Assembly: GCF_023227765.1 (NCBI RefSeq)
Contig: NZ_JALKBZ010000001.1
Coordinates: 62,001 to 126,000 of the forward strand
DNA length: 64,000 nucleotides
Direction: 5' to 3'
Origin: Fuchsiella alkaliacetigena
Lineage (GTDB): Bacteria > Bacillota > Halanaerobiia > Halobacteroidales > Acetohalobiaceae
This document shows, piece after piece, positions 17,978 to 28,357 of this stretch. The notes under the pieces are model-generated. The model was not told the origin of the DNA and did no database searches. It was given only the letters and a program-made list of their open reading frames with translations. A program made the translations under genes and the position numbers. Position 1 is the first letter of the stretch; every line of letters begins with the position of its first letter.

Positions 17978-19684
17978 CTACTTTAAATCGGCTAAAAGCT
18001 TGATAATTCTATCTTTTGCTTTATCTAAATCTGCTTCCAGCTCCTGGCCTGTACTTCTCACCTTTAACTCAGCCTGTCCAGCTGCTAAAGAACGAGAACC
18101 GATAGTCACTCGCACTGGAGAACCAATCAAATCAGCATCGTTAAACTTCACGCCAGCTCTCTCTTGACGATCATCTAAAAGTACATCCAAACCTGCTGCT
18201 TGTAATTGATTATAAAGCTCAATAGCAGCTGTTAATACCTCACCATCACCTAAAGCTAAGATAGAAACTTGATAAGGCGCAATAGCTACTGGCCACTTAA
18301 TCCCGTAATCATCATAGTTTTGTTCAATAGCAGCAGCTACAGTTCTGGTAATTCCAATTCCGTAACAGCCCATTTCCATTACCTGTTCTTTCCCGTTTTC
18401 ATCTAAATAAGTAGCTCCTAAAGCCTGGCTGTACTTAGTACCTAGCTTAAAGATCTGTCCTACTTCAATCCCCTTAGTCAAAGATAACTCCGCCGAACAC
18501 TGAATACATTCTTCTCCAGCCTTAACCTCTCTAATATCTACTACTTGATCTACTTCAAAGTCCCGACCCGGCTTCACATTTAAATAGTGATAATCAGCTT
18601 CATTAGCTCCAGTAACACCACTAAGCATCTCCATTACTGAAGGATCAGCTATTACCTGCACCTCCGCTGGAATATCAATTGGGCCCGCAAAGCCAGGAAT
18701 AATCCCTGTCTCAGTTATTAATTCTTCTTCGTCAGCCATCTCTAACTGTACAACTCCTAAGAAGTTCTTCAACTTAACTTCATTTAACTGATAATCCCCC
18801 CGCACTAAGGCTAATAAATAACCAGAATCCGTTTCAAAAACCAAACTTTTGATCAACTGTTTAGCCGGTCTATCCAAAAAGTCAGCCAACTTTTCAATAG
18901 TATCTACTCCAGGAGTCTCCACCTTCTTCAACTCTGCCTCTTTTTGCACCTCCGGCTGAAAATCAACCTCGGACTTAGCTAACTCCAGATTAGCAGCATA
19001 ATCACACTCCTCACAGAAAACTACAGTATCCTCACCTGAATCGGCTAAAACCATAAATTCATGAGAATCGGTACCGCCAATAGCACCGGTATCGGCTACC
19101 ACCGCTTTAAAGTCCAAACCGCACCTAGTAAAGACCTCTTCATAAGCAGCGTACATTTGTTGATAAGTCTTATCTAAGGACTCTTGATTCACATTAAAAC
19201 TATATCCATCCTTCATAATAAACTCTCTAGACCTCAAAACTCCAAAGCGAGGTCGAATCTCATCTCTAAACTTAGTTTGAATTTGGTATAAATTCAAGGG
19301 AAGCTCCTTATAAGAACGCAGCTCATCCTTAATTAAATCCGTAATTACTTCTTCATGAGTAGGACCTAAACAAAGATCGCGTTCATGCCTATCCTGAAGC
19401 CGCATTAGCTCCGGGCCGTAATAATCCCAACGCTCAGACTCCTGCCATAACTCAGCAGGCTGTAGAGCGGGTAACAGCACCTCTAGAGCACCTTTCTTAT
19501 TCATTTCCTCTCTCACTATAGCCTCTACTTTTTGAATAACCTTTTGACCTAAAGGTAAATATGTATAAATCCCAGAGCTTAACTTACGAATCATACCTGC
19601 TCTTAACATTAACTGATGGCTGACTACTTCAGCTTCAGCTGGCGTTTCTTTTAAAGTTGGTATATATGCTTTTGACATCTTCAT
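17978..19684 (-). CDS. proS: Prolyl-tRNA synthetase (bacterial type with editing insert)
   Basis: Class II aminoacyl-tRNA synthetase charging tRNA-Pro. The 568-residue protein has the catalytic core (GIYTYLPLGQKVIQKVEAIV; LGPTHEEVITDL; FRDEIRPRFGVLRSREFIMKDGYSF), an inserted YbaK-like editing domain at about residues 225-385 and the C-terminal anticodon-binding domain. This long form is the usual bacterial ProRS. The ATG has AAGGAGG upstream. The 103-base gap upstream is too short for a T-box leader and none is seen. Confidence 0.97.
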   Translation of the reverse strand: MKMSKAYIPTLKETPAEAEVVSHQLMLRAGMIRKLSSGIYTYLPLGQKVIQKVEAIVREEMNKKGALEVLLPALQPAELWQESERWDYYGPELMRLQDRHERDLCLGPTHEEVITDLIKDELRSYKELPLNLYQIQTKFRDEIRPRFGVLRSREFIMKDGYSFNVNQESLDKTYQQMYAAYEEVFTRCGLDFKAVVADTGAIGGTDSHEFMVLADSGEDTVVFCEECDYAANLELAKSEVDFQPEVQKEAELKKVETPGVDTIEKLADFLDRPAKQLIKSLVFETDSGYLLALVRGDYQLNEVKLKNFLGVVQLEMADEEELITETGIIPGFAGPIDIPAEVQVIADPSVMEMLSGVTGANEADYHYLNVKPGRDFEVDQVVDIREVKAGEECIQCSAELSLTKGIEVGQIFKLGTKYSQALGATYLDENGKEQVMEMGCYGIGITRTVAAAIEQNYDDYGIKWPVAIAPYQVSILALGDGEVLTAAIELYNQLQAAGLDVLLDDRQERAGVKFNDADLIGSPVRVTIGSRSLAAGQAELKVRSTGQELEADLDKAKDRIIKLLADLK

Positions 19685-19787
19685 AGTTGTATCAGCCTCC
19701 TTAATTGCTTAAAATCTATCCTAAGATATCGTTTTAAATTGTAAAGCAAATATTTAATTTAAAGCCTATCAAAACTATAATTATTTG

Positions 19788-20840
19788 TCAATCCATCTTC
19801 TCTATCTCTGCTAATAAAGCAGGCACTAGCTGATCGCCAGGTACCTTCCTAAGCACTTCGCCATCCTTAAATAATAAACCCACATTCTTACCTCCAGCAA
19901 TACCGATATCAGCCTCTCTTGCTTCACCAGGACCATTAACTACACAGCCCATAATAGCTACCTTCAAATTAATCTCCAAATCTCTGATAGCCTTCTCTAC
20001 TTGCTGAGCAGTCTCAATTAAATCGATTTCACAGCGACCACAGGTAGGACAAGAAATTATTTCGGGCCCTCGCTGCCGCAAATCCAGAACCTTTAGTATT
20101 TCATATCCTACCCTAACCTCTTCTACCGGATCTCCAGTCAAGGAGACTCTAATAGTATCCCCTAGACCTTCAGCCAAAATACTCCCTAAGCCTACTGCTG
20201 ACTTAATAGTTCCGGCCCACTTAGGGCCCGCTTCAGTAATCCCCAAATGCAAAGGATAGTCTACCTTTTGAGCAATTAAACTATAAGCTTGCTTAGTCAT
20301 CAGCACTTCCGACGCTTTCAAAGAAATAATAATTTCCTCAAAACCATACTTTTCCAAAACTCGCAGCTGTTTTAAAGCACTTTCCACCATTGCTTCAGCC
20401 GTAGGTGAACCATACTTAGCTAACAACTCCTTCTCCAAAGAGCCAGCATTAACTCCTATTCTAATTGGGGCCTGCTGTTCTTTAGCAGCTTCAGCAATCT
20501 GCTTTACTCTTTCTTCAGAACCAATATTACCAGGATTAATCCGCAAAGCATCGATTCCTAACTCTAAAACTCGCAAAGCTAATTTATAATTAAAATGAAT
20601 ATCAGCAATTAAAGGAATTCCAATCCGACTCTTTATCTCAGCTACCTGATTAGCTGCTTCCAAGTCCGGAATAGCTACTCTAACTAGCTCACAACCTACT
20701 TCCTCTAAAGAATGAATCTGCTTTACAGTAGCTTCTATATCTCTAGTATCGGTATTAGTCATAGACTGAACTGAAATCGGAGCTTGACCTCCAATTTTAA
20801 CTCCCCCAATGCTTACTTGCTTGCTACTCCTTCTTTCCAC
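19788..20840 (-). CDS. ispG: 4-hydroxy-3-methylbut-2-enyl diphosphate synthase (IspG/GcpE)
   Basis: Iron-sulfur enzyme of the MEP isoprenoid pathway converting the cyclic diphosphate MEcPP to HMBPP. The 350-residue protein has the N-terminal TIM-barrel signature (VSIGGVKIGGQAPISVQSM, NTDTRDIEATV) and the C-terminal cluster ligands CPTCGRC near residue 265 and GCVVNGPGEA near residue 298. Its length is the short bacterial form. GTG start with AGGTGA upstream, overlapping the end of the HD-domain gene by 17 bases. It acts in the same pathway as dxr four genes upstream. Confidence 0.96.
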   Translation of the reverse strand: MERRSSKQVSIGGVKIGGQAPISVQSMTNTDTRDIEATVKQIHSLEEVGCELVRVAIPDLEAANQVAEIKSRIGIPLIADIHFNYKLALRVLELGIDALRINPGNIGSEERVKQIAEAAKEQQAPIRIGVNAGSLEKELLAKYGSPTAEAMVESALKQLRVLEKYGFEEIIISLKASEVLMTKQAYSLIAQKVDYPLHLGITEAGPKWAGTIKSAVGLGSILAEGLGDTIRVSLTGDPVEEVRVGYEILKVLDLRQRGPEIISCPTCGRCEIDLIETAQQVEKAIRDLEINLKVAIMGCVVNGPGEAREADIGIAGGKNVGLLFKDGEVLRKVPGDQLVPALLAEIEKMD

Positions 20841-21420
20841 TTAACTCACCTACTCTACCCCCGCACTCTTCACATCGTTGATGACAGTTATCTAACTTTC
20901 TATAAACTAATAAGTCCAAGCGTCGTACCCTTTCCAAAGCTTCTGCATAGTCTATATCAAACTCATGGTGAGCGCCTTCTTTTAGTTCTTTATAGTTTTC
21001 TTTATCTAAGTCATCAGCATCAGAAACTAGCTGTTGCATAGGAGTTAACTCTACACTTTCACTGATTGGACTGGAACTACTATGAAAAAGAATAGCTAAG
21101 GCAATCTCTCTAGCTTTAGCCCAATCTTCACCTTTTAAAATTAAAAGTTCATGGGCCCTTTCAGCTCCTTTGATAGTATGAATATCAAAGTAATTATAGG
21201 ACTCATAGTCCCACTCCCCCTGATGCTCCCAGCTAGTATGGCCTATATCATGCAAAAGTCCGGCCTTAGTTCCTACATCAATGCACAGCCCTCTTTCATT
21301 AGCTAATTCGTAAGCATTTTCTGCTGTCTCTACTGAATGACGCAAGCTAGCTTTATGCAAATGCTTTCTAGCTATGCTATCGGTAATTAAAGTTTCTAAA
21401 GTAACGTGTTCTTCAAGCAA
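20824..21420 (-). CDS. HD-domain phosphohydrolase with a cysteine-rich tail
   Basis: The 198-residue protein carries an HD metal-binding domain: HSVETAENAYELANERG, LLHDIGH near residue 65, HTIKGAERAHELL, then FHSSSS and DADDLDK. HD proteins of this kind hydrolyse phosphate esters or nucleotides; the substrate is not recognisable. The C-terminus adds CHQRCEEC, a possible extra metal site. The start is TTG behind GGGGGAG. It sits between a zinc-ribbon protein and ispG, overlapping ispG, so it is co-expressed with the isoprenoid genes. Confidence 0.75.
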   Translation of the reverse strand: MLEEHVTLETLITDSIARKHLHKASLRHSVETAENAYELANERGLCIDVGTKAGLLHDIGHTSWEHQGEWDYESYNYFDIHTIKGAERAHELLILKGEDWAKAREIALAILFHSSSSPISESVELTPMQQLVSDADDLDKENYKELKEGAHHEFDIDYAEALERVRRLDLLVYRKLDNCHQRCEECGGRVGELSGKKE

Positions 21421-21450
21421 AGACTCTCCCCCTCTCTAAATCCTTAATCT

Positions 21451-21873
21451 CTACTCAGCACACTGATCACAGTAGCCATCGTTTCTTCTTACCTGTGCTT
21501 CAGCCTCCTTACCACATTTTAAACAGTTAGTCTCCATCATTAATAAACATTCTTTGCAAAAATTATGCTGCTGTACGAAGTCAGGATCAGGCTTACCGCA
21601 GGCTCGACAGCAGCAGTCTTTACAGTAACCGTCATTCTCCTCCACCTGCTGAGGGGTTACCTTACCACAGCCTTGGCAAGAATAAACTCCATCCTTTTTT
21701 TGCTCTAGCTCTCTAACACAGTCTTCGCAAAGATTAGAATGTTTCAAAATTCTCACTTCCTGCACTGTCTGCCCGCAGCGACGACAGTATCTCTCAGCCC
21801 GCCGACCCTTTCCTTGACCTTCCTTATTAGGGTCTAACCACTTACTTCCTTTTCGTTTCTGCTCAGCAACCAA
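21451..21873 (-). CDS. Small protein of repeated CxxC zinc-ribbon motifs, function unknown
   Basis: The roughly 140-residue protein has a lysine/arginine-rich N-terminus, then many cysteine pairs in repeats: CRRCGQTV...LCEDC, CQGCGKVTP...YCKDC, CRACGKPD...FCKEC, CLKCGKEA...YCDQC. This spacing predicts four small zinc ribbons. No enzymatic motif is visible. Nucleic-acid or protein binding is a guess from the fold only. The TTG at 21873 has AGAGGTGA five bases upstream; a GTG three codons earlier is inside that site. It follows rseP closely and precedes the HD gene. Confidence 0.7.
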   Translation of the reverse strand: MVAEQKRKGSKWLDPNKEGQGKGRRAERYCRRCGQTVQEVRILKHSNLCEDCVRELEQKKDGVYSCQGCGKVTPQQVEENDGYCKDCCCRACGKPDPDFVQQHNFCKECLLMMETNCLKCGKEAEAQVRRNDGYCDQCAE

Positions 21874-21884
21874 AACAATCACCT

Positions 21885-22979
21885 CTAGAATATATTAATA
21901 ATATCTCGATAGACAATGACTATCATCAATACCAAAAGTAGCATTAAACCTACAAAATGAACTAGACCTTCTTTTTCAGGGTCAATAGCTTTACCTCGTA
22001 GAGCTTCCACTCCTAAAAAGACCAGTCTTCCTCCGTCTAAGGCAGGAAAAGGTAATAGATTTAAAATACCTAGGTTAACACTTAAAATAGCAGTTAAGTT
22101 CATTACCCTCAACAAACTCAATTGAGCAGCACTACCTACCTCCTGAGCAATTCGCACTGGCCCAGCTACCTGCGGAGCCATTTGCCCAGTAATCATCTGC
22201 CAAACTCCGGTAATAATTGCTGCAGTCATGCCCAAAGTCTGTTGAGCCCCAACCTTAATAGACTCCAACAACCCTACTGGTTCTCTAATTACATCGGGTA
22301 AAACTCCAATTAGACCTACTCCCCGTTCTTCATCATATTCAGGTACTACCTGAAAAGTGCGGCGACTACCCTGGCGTTCTACTACAATCTCCAGCTCTTC
22401 ACCAGGATTATTATTAATAATTCCAGCCATCTCCGTCCAGTTATCTACTGCTTGCCCTTCAATTTCCACTACCTTATCTAAAGCGCTAATTCCTGCCTCA
22501 GCAGCCGGTTGATCAGGCATCACATCGCCAATTACTGTAGACTGTGACTGCTCTACTGGAACCCCAAAAAACATAAATGTTAAAGCAAAGATCAAAATAG
22601 CCAATAGAAAGTTCATCACTGGGCCCGCTGAAATAACAGCCGCCCTTTCTCCCACTGACTTCTGAAATAAACATCTTTCATTATCATAAGCTTGACGAAA
22701 ACGCTGTACATCCTCTACCTCATCATCTTCTTCATCCACTGGAAACTCACCAGTCATCTTACAATAACCACCAATAGGAAACCAACGCAAGGAATAGAAA
22801 GTTTCTCCCCGTTGTTTACCGATAATCTTAGGGCCCATTCCCACAGCAAATTCCTCTACCAAAACACCCGTCTTTTTAGCAATAATGAAATGTCCAAACT
22901 CATGGACAAAAATCAGAATACCAATTACCACTACAAAGGGAATCAGCGTAGATAATAAAGATAAAACTGTATTTAACAA
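21885..22979 (-). CDS. rseP: RIP zinc metalloprotease RseP (site-2 protease)
   Basis: Intramembrane protease that cleaves transmembrane segments, such as those of anti-sigma factors. The 364-residue protein has HEFGH at residues 26-30 in the first membrane helix, a central PDZ domain (about 165-240, PDQPAAEAGISALDKVVEIEG) and the second active-site motif NLLPFPALDGGRL near residue 310 in the last membrane region. TTG start behind AAGGAAGGTGA; it overlaps the dxr stop by seven bases. It lies in the usual uppS-cdsA-dxr-rseP-ispG-proS order. Confidence 0.95.
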   Translation of the reverse strand: MLNTVLSLLSTLIPFVVVIGILIFVHEFGHFIIAKKTGVLVEEFAVGMGPKIIGKQRGETFYSLRWFPIGGYCKMTGEFPVDEEDDEVEDVQRFRQAYDNERCLFQKSVGERAAVISAGPVMNFLLAILIFALTFMFFGVPVEQSQSTVIGDVMPDQPAAEAGISALDKVVEIEGQAVDNWTEMAGIINNNPGEELEIVVERQGSRRTFQVVPEYDEERGVGLIGVLPDVIREPVGLLESIKVGAQQTLGMTAAIITGVWQMITGQMAPQVAGPVRIAQEVGSAAQLSLLRVMNLTAILSVNLGILNLLPFPALDGGRLVFLGVEALRGKAIDPEKEGLVHFVGLMLLLVLMIVIVYRDIINIF

Positions 22980-24136
22980 AAATTTTCACCTTCCTTTTTA
23001 CTTTCAGCTCTAGCCCAGTTATCAGCTGCTAACACATCTTCTAAACTGGGACTTTTCACTACTTTATGCTTAACCATTACCGAAGCTATCAATTCTGGGA
23101 TTTCTATAAAATTTAACTCTCCAGCTAAAAATTTAGCTACAGCCACTTCATTAGCTGCATTTAAAACTGCCGGCATAGTTCCACCTTGCTGTCCAGCTTG
23201 ATAAGCATACTTTAAACAGGGAAAGGTCTGCAAATCAGGTTCCTCAAAGTCCAAGCGCCCTATTTCAGCTAAGTTCAATCTGCTTAAAGCGTTCTCCTCA
23301 CGCTGAGGATAGGTCAGCACATGTTGGATTGGCACCTTCATATCAGGTAAGCCTAATTCAGCTAAAACAGCAGCATCCTTAAACTGAACCAAAGAATGAA
23401 CTATACTTTGGGGATGTACTACCACCTCTATATCAGCAAAGTCAATTCCAAATAACCAGTGAGCCTCGATAACCTCGAGTCCCTTATTCATTAAGGTAGC
23501 TGAATCAATAGTAATCTTACCCCCCATATCCCAATTAGGATGGTTTAAAGCAGCTTCTACAGTCACTTCTGCCAAATCCTCACTGGAACTACCTCGAAAA
23601 GGACCTCCCGAAGCCGTTAAAATTAATTTTTCTACATCTTCAAGTTTTTCTCCTGCTAAAGCCTGAAAGATAGCATTATGTTCGCTATCAATAGGCAAAA
23701 GCTGACAGCCATACTCTTCAACTTGAGACATTACCAATTCTCCACCAATTACCAAGCTCTCTTTATTAGCCAAACCGATATCCTTTTGGGCCTGAATAGC
23801 TTCCAAAGTAGGCACTAAACCTACGGCCCCTACCAAAGAATTAATAACTAAGTCTGCCTCCTCAGCAGTAGCAGCCCTAATTAAAGCTTCTTTTCCTGTC
23901 AAAACCTCTGTCTGCAAGCCTGACACTTTATATTTTAACTCTTGAGCAGCCTCTTCATTCATTAGCACAGCTAACTCAGGCTCAAACTGCTGGACCTGCT
24001 CCGCTAACTTTTCCCAGCTTCGATTAGCTGTTAAAGCTATTATATCATAATCTAAATCTAAATCCGAAATCACTTCTAAAGTCTGGCTCCCAATAGAGCC
24101 TGTAGATCCTAAGATACTAAGCCCTTTCATTAGCAT
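22973..24136 (-). CDS. dxr: 1-deoxy-D-xylulose 5-phosphate reductoisomerase
   Basis: NADPH-dependent enzyme making MEP from DXP, the first committed step of the MEP pathway. The 387-residue protein has the N-terminal nucleotide-binding GSTGSIGSQTLEVI, the catalytic segments LPIDSEHNAIFQAL and LTASGGPFRGSS, and MGGKITIDSATLMNKGLEVIEAHWLF with metal and substrate residues. ATG codons at 24136 and 24130 both follow GGAGG; the second matches the usual family N-terminus. It precedes rseP, with the permease gene in front. Confidence 0.96.
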   Translation of the reverse strand: MLMKGLSILGSTGSIGSQTLEVISDLDLDYDIIALTANRSWEKLAEQVQQFEPELAVLMNEEAAQELKYKVSGLQTEVLTGKEALIRAATAEEADLVINSLVGAVGLVPTLEAIQAQKDIGLANKESLVIGGELVMSQVEEYGCQLLPIDSEHNAIFQALAGEKLEDVEKLILTASGGPFRGSSSEDLAEVTVEAALNHPNWDMGGKITIDSATLMNKGLEVIEAHWLFGIDFADIEVVVHPQSIVHSLVQFKDAAVLAELGLPDMKVPIQHVLTYPQREENALSRLNLAEIGRLDFEEPDLQTFPCLKYAYQAGQQGGTMPAVLNAANEVAVAKFLAGELNFIEIPELIASVMVKHKVVKSPSLEDVLAADNWARAESKKEGENFC

Positions 24137-24151
24137 TATACCTCCAATTAC

Positions 24152-25210
24152 TTATTCAATTAAGATAGAAATAAAGCCTACCTGAATTATAGACTTCAGG
24201 ATAATCAAAATTGCGGGCCCGATAAAAAAACCAGTAACCCCTAAAAACTGCACTCCTAAATACATCGACATTAGAGTAGCTAAGGGATGAATTCCTATAT
24301 TTTTTCCAATAATCTTAGCCTCTGTCAACTGCCTAGTTAAAGCAATAATAATATAAAGTATCAACAAAGAGATCCCAAAAGCAACCTCGCCGATGATAAA
24401 AGAATAGATAGCCCAAGGTAGATATATTAAGCTAGGACCGATTACCGGAATTAAATCCAATAGTCCAATTACTATCGCTAAAACAATAGTATAATTACTA
24501 CCAATAATCAATAAGCCAATTACAGAAATAGTAGTAGTAATTGAAATCAGTGTTAACTGGGCCCGTAAAAAACCCACTGCTGCCGTCATAATCTCCTGTT
24601 CTAAGGTTCTAACCTTATCTCGCCAAGCCACAGGAACTGCACTCAAGATATATTCATTGATCATTTTCCGGTCCCGACTGATGAAGAAAGTAGCTATCAA
24701 GCTAATTACCAAAGTAATTACCAATTTAGGCAGACTCTTAACAGTATTAAAAAAATAACTAATAGCTGCTTGCACCATACCTCTAGCTTGACGATAAAGA
24801 GCTTGCAGATTTTCATTAATAATTTCACTTACAGCCTCCGGCAACTCCAAATCAGCCAAAAAATTACCTAATTTCTCATTTTGTTCAATTAACCAGTTGA
24901 TATTTTCGTTTAAAGTTCGAAAATCAGGAATACTATGAGCCAACTTATCAAGTTCTACAAATAATCTAGACATAAAAATAATAATAGTTAAAATAGCTAA
25001 AATTAATATAATCAACAAGCAAATAGCTACGGCCCAACCTCTACCTATGTTCAAACGTTCTTCAAAAAAATTAATTCCCGGCTCAATCAAAGAAGCAAGT
25101 ATCAAAGCCAATATAAACGGCAACAGATAAATCGCTACATACTTAAAGAAAAGTATGCTCAACAGAAGAGAGACTAAAACCCCTAAGGCTATTTTATAAT
25201 GTGTTTTCAA
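24152..25210 (-). CDS. AI-2E family (PerM/YtvI-type) transport protein
   Basis: The 352-residue polytopic membrane protein has about seven hydrophobic segments and the family's C-terminal block: GLLDLIPVIGPSLIYLPWAIY and ARQLTEAKIIGKNIGIHPLATLMSMYLGVQ-like sequence (here LTRQLTEAKIIG, HPLATLMSMYLG). Family members export autoinducer-2, act as Na+/H+ antiporters or serve in sporulation; the substrate here is unknown. The TTG start follows AGGAG. It is inserted between cdsA and dxr, where many Firmicutes have no gene. Confidence 0.85.
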   Translation of the reverse strand: MKTHYKIALGVLVSLLLSILFFKYVAIYLLPFILALILASLIEPGINFFEERLNIGRGWAVAICLLIILILAILTIIIFMSRLFVELDKLAHSIPDFRTLNENINWLIEQNEKLGNFLADLELPEAVSEIINENLQALYRQARGMVQAAISYFFNTVKSLPKLVITLVISLIATFFISRDRKMINEYILSAVPVAWRDKVRTLEQEIMTAAVGFLRAQLTLISITTTISVIGLLIIGSNYTIVLAIVIGLLDLIPVIGPSLIYLPWAIYSFIIGEVAFGISLLILYIIIALTRQLTEAKIIGKNIGIHPLATLMSMYLGVQFLGVTGFFIGPAILIILKSIIQVGFISILIE

Positions 25211-25231
25211 TAGCTTTCACTCCTAAATGGT

Positions 25232-26053
25232 TTAGCCTAAAAAGATAAGCAGATAATAAAAAGTAGGCAGAGCAAATAATAAGCTATCAAATCTATCCAA
25301 AAGACCACCGTGTCCCGGAATTAAATCTCCTGAATCCTTAATCTCAGCATCACGCTTAAGAGAAGACTCCACTAAATCACCTAACTGCGAAGCTACTGAT
25401 AAAATAACACCCAAAATAACTCTCTCTTTAATGGTTAAGGGAAGCAGACTTCCATAAACAAGTACGCCAATCACACTACCAACTACCCCTCCTACAGCGC
25501 CTTCAATAGTCTTATTAGGACTTACTTGAGGAGCTAAGCTGTGTTTACCAAACTTCATTCCCACTAAATAAGCAAAGGTATCGGTCATCCAAGAAGAAAT
25601 AATCGGTATCCAAATTAAAATTTCCCCTAATTGTTCTCCCGAAAAAGTAAAGTTATAAATTAAAATAAAATATGAAAAAAATCCACCAATATAAAGCACA
25701 CCTAAAATAGTAGTAGCAGAATCAAAAATAGCTGAAGTGCCTTCCTTGCTACTAATAAATAAGTTTTTAAGTAATAAAAGATACAGAAAAACAATTACAA
25801 CTGAAGAAGTACTAATGGGTAAAACAAAGTTATTGCTCTTTAAATAAACTACTAATAACAGTACTAGACTACCAATTAAACCCCAAGTTTTATTAGGTTT
25901 AGCTCCCTTTGCTTCAGCAAATTGAAAAAATTCATCTAAACCAAATCTGATTAAAAAGCCCACAGTTATTAATAACAGTATTCCGCCAGCCCTTAAAATA
26001 AGAAAAACACAAAACGTCCCAATTACAGCACTTAAAAATCTTTTATTTAACAA
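25232..26053 (-). CDS. cdsA: Phosphatidate cytidylyltransferase
   Basis: Membrane enzyme making CDP-diacylglycerol for phospholipid synthesis. The roughly 273-residue protein has about eight hydrophobic segments and the C-terminal family signature: SQLGDLVESSLKRDAEIKDSG, then LIPGHGGLLDRFDSL, with the conserved acidic residues of the active site. A TTG at 26053 has AGGTGA five bases upstream and is preferred; a GTG three codons earlier overlaps that site. Between uppS and the AI-2E family gene. Confidence 0.94.
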   Translation of the reverse strand: MLNKRFLSAVIGTFCVFLILRAGGILLLITVGFLIRFGLDEFFQFAEAKGAKPNKTWGLIGSLVLLLVVYLKSNNFVLPISTSSVVIVFLYLLLLKNLFISSKEGTSAIFDSATTILGVLYIGGFFSYFILIYNFTFSGEQLGEILIWIPIISSWMTDTFAYLVGMKFGKHSLAPQVSPNKTIEGAVGGVVGSVIGVLVYGSLLPLTIKERVILGVILSVASQLGDLVESSLKRDAEIKDSGDLIPGHGGLLDRFDSLLFALPTFYYLLIFLG

Positions 26054-26075
26054 CTTTATCACCTACTTTATTTTC

Positions 26076-26852
26076 TTAATCCTTTAAACCGCCAAATCTT
26101 CTTTCTCTAGCCTGATAATCAGCTATAGCTAACAGAAGATCTTTTTCACAAAAATCAGGCCACAAAGTAGAAGTAAAATAAAACTCAGCATAAGCCAACT
26201 GCCACAATAAAAAATTACTAATCCTTAATTCTCCACTAGGCCTAATCAACAGTTCAGGATCTGGTAACTGTTGAGTATACAGTTCTTGAGCAAAGTTTGC
26301 CTCAGTAATCTCTTGCGGCTCTATTACTCCAGACTTCACCTTAACAGCTAACTCCTTAACAGCATCAATAATCTCAGCTCTTCCTCCATAGTTTAAAGCA
26401 ATATTCAAGTTTAAGCCTTGATTATCCTTGGTCATTTCCCAAATTTCTCTAATTTTTTTCCTTATATCAGTTGGCAGCCCCTCACGACGACCTAAAACCC
26501 TTATTTTAACTTCTTCACGATGCAGTTCTCGAGCATCGCTTTCAAAAGTACGATTAAAAAGGCTCATTAAAAAGTTAACCTCTTCTTCAGGTCGTTTCCA
26601 GTTTTCTGTAGAAAAAGCAAATACTGTTAAGTGATTAATCCCTAGCTCACTTACTATTTTAACAGTTTCTTTTAATCTTTCAACCCCTTTTTCATGGCCA
26701 GCCGTTCTAGGTAAATCTCTTTTCTGGGCCCACCGACCATTCCCATCCATAATTAAGGCAATATGCTCCGGTAGCTGTTTAGCTAAAACATTTGTTCGTA
26801 ATTCTGCTAAGTTTAACTCATCCTTATTCAATTTAGAAAGATTTGACCACAT
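26076..26852 (-). CDS. uppS: Isoprenyl transferase (undecaprenyl diphosphate synthase)
   Basis: cis-Prenyltransferase extending farnesyl diphosphate to the C55 lipid carrier for cell-wall synthesis. Signatures: HIALIMDGNGRWA near residue 40 with the catalytic Asp, RTAGHEKG, TVFAFSTENWKRP and, near the C-terminus, RPSGELRISNFLLWQLAYAE. ATG at 26852 follows AAGGAG closely; a TTG seven codons earlier is the alternative. It consumes the products of the MEP pathway genes dxr and ispG in the same cluster. Confidence 0.96.
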   Translation of the reverse strand: MWSNLSKLNKDELNLAELRTNVLAKQLPEHIALIMDGNGRWAQKRDLPRTAGHEKGVERLKETVKIVSELGINHLTVFAFSTENWKRPEEEVNFLMSLFNRTFESDARELHREEVKIRVLGRREGLPTDIRKKIREIWEMTKDNQGLNLNIALNYGGRAEIIDAVKELAVKVKSGVIEPQEITEANFAQELYTQQLPDPELLIRPSGELRISNFLLWQLAYAEFYFTSTLWPDFCEKDLLLAIADYQARERRFGGLKD

Positions 26853-26883
26853 TAGCTCCTTCCCCCTATTCAATTACAACATA

Positions 26884-26909
26884 ACCCCCTCTAAAGCATG
26901 AGAGGGGGT
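26884..26909 (-). terminator. GC-rich stem-loop between frr and uppS
   Basis: A 9-bp perfect stem (ACCCCCTCT with AGAGGGGGT, loop of eight) in an AT-rich 106-base gap. The downstream tract on the minus strand is only weakly U-rich (TTATGTTG), so it may be a weak terminator or an intercistronic processing hairpin. Confidence 0.5.
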
Positions 26910-26958
26910 AATAAGCTAAAATTATTTATCTTCGCAAAATATTCCTTAGCATAGAATA

Positions 26959-27516
26959 CTAAATTTCTAAAATATCATTCTCTTTTTTAGCCAATAAATC
27001 ATCAATTTTTTGAATATACTGATCAGTTAATTCCTGCACCTCATCCAAAGCCCGATGGTAGTTATCTTCAGAAATATCACCAGCAGCTTCCAGCTCTTCC
27101 AGTTCACTATTAGCATCGCGGCGAAGATTCCTAATCAATATTCGATTATCTTCAGCCTTTTGACCTGCTAATTGAACCAGTTCTTTTCTTCTTTCTTCAG
27201 TCAACTGGGGAATATTTATTCTGATTACTTCTCCATCATTATTCGGATTTAAATCTAAGTCCGAGGTTAAGATAGCCTTTTCTATATCCTCTAAAACATT
27301 GTTATCCCAAGGTTGAATTAATAGCTGTCTTGGTTCCGGAGCAGAAATTTTAGCCATCTGATTAATTGGAGTCGCCGTTCCATAATAGTTAGCTGTTATA
27401 CCCTCTACTAAAGAAGGCTTTGCTCGTCCAGTCCTAATAGTAGCAAAGTCCTGCTTAGTCTCTTGGAGAACCTTTTCCATTTCACGCTCTGTTTTACTAA
27501 TCACTTGATTAATCAT
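26959..27516 (-). CDS. frr: Ribosome recycling factor
   Basis: With EF-G, splits the post-termination ribosome. The 185 residues match the family's length and signatures: FATIRTGRAKPSLVEGITANYYG, PINQMAKISAPEPRQLLIQPWD, NNDGEVIRINIPQLTEERRKELV and IRNLRRDAN. The ATG has GGGAGG upstream. It lies between pyrH and uppS in the standard order. Confidence 0.98.
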   Translation of the reverse strand: MINQVISKTEREMEKVLQETKQDFATIRTGRAKPSLVEGITANYYGTATPINQMAKISAPEPRQLLIQPWDNNVLEDIEKAILTSDLDLNPNNDGEVIRINIPQLTEERRKELVQLAGQKAEDNRILIRNLRRDANSELEELEAAGDISEDNYHRALDEVQELTDQYIQKIDDLLAKKENDILEI

Positions 27517-27550
27517 AACTTTTCCTCCCTACTGGTAAAAATTTTTCAAG

Positions 27551-28357
<807 letters not shown>

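Noticed and set aside
19685-19787. T-box riboswitch before proS
   Set aside because: The 103-base gap is too short and shows no T-box sequence or specifier stem.
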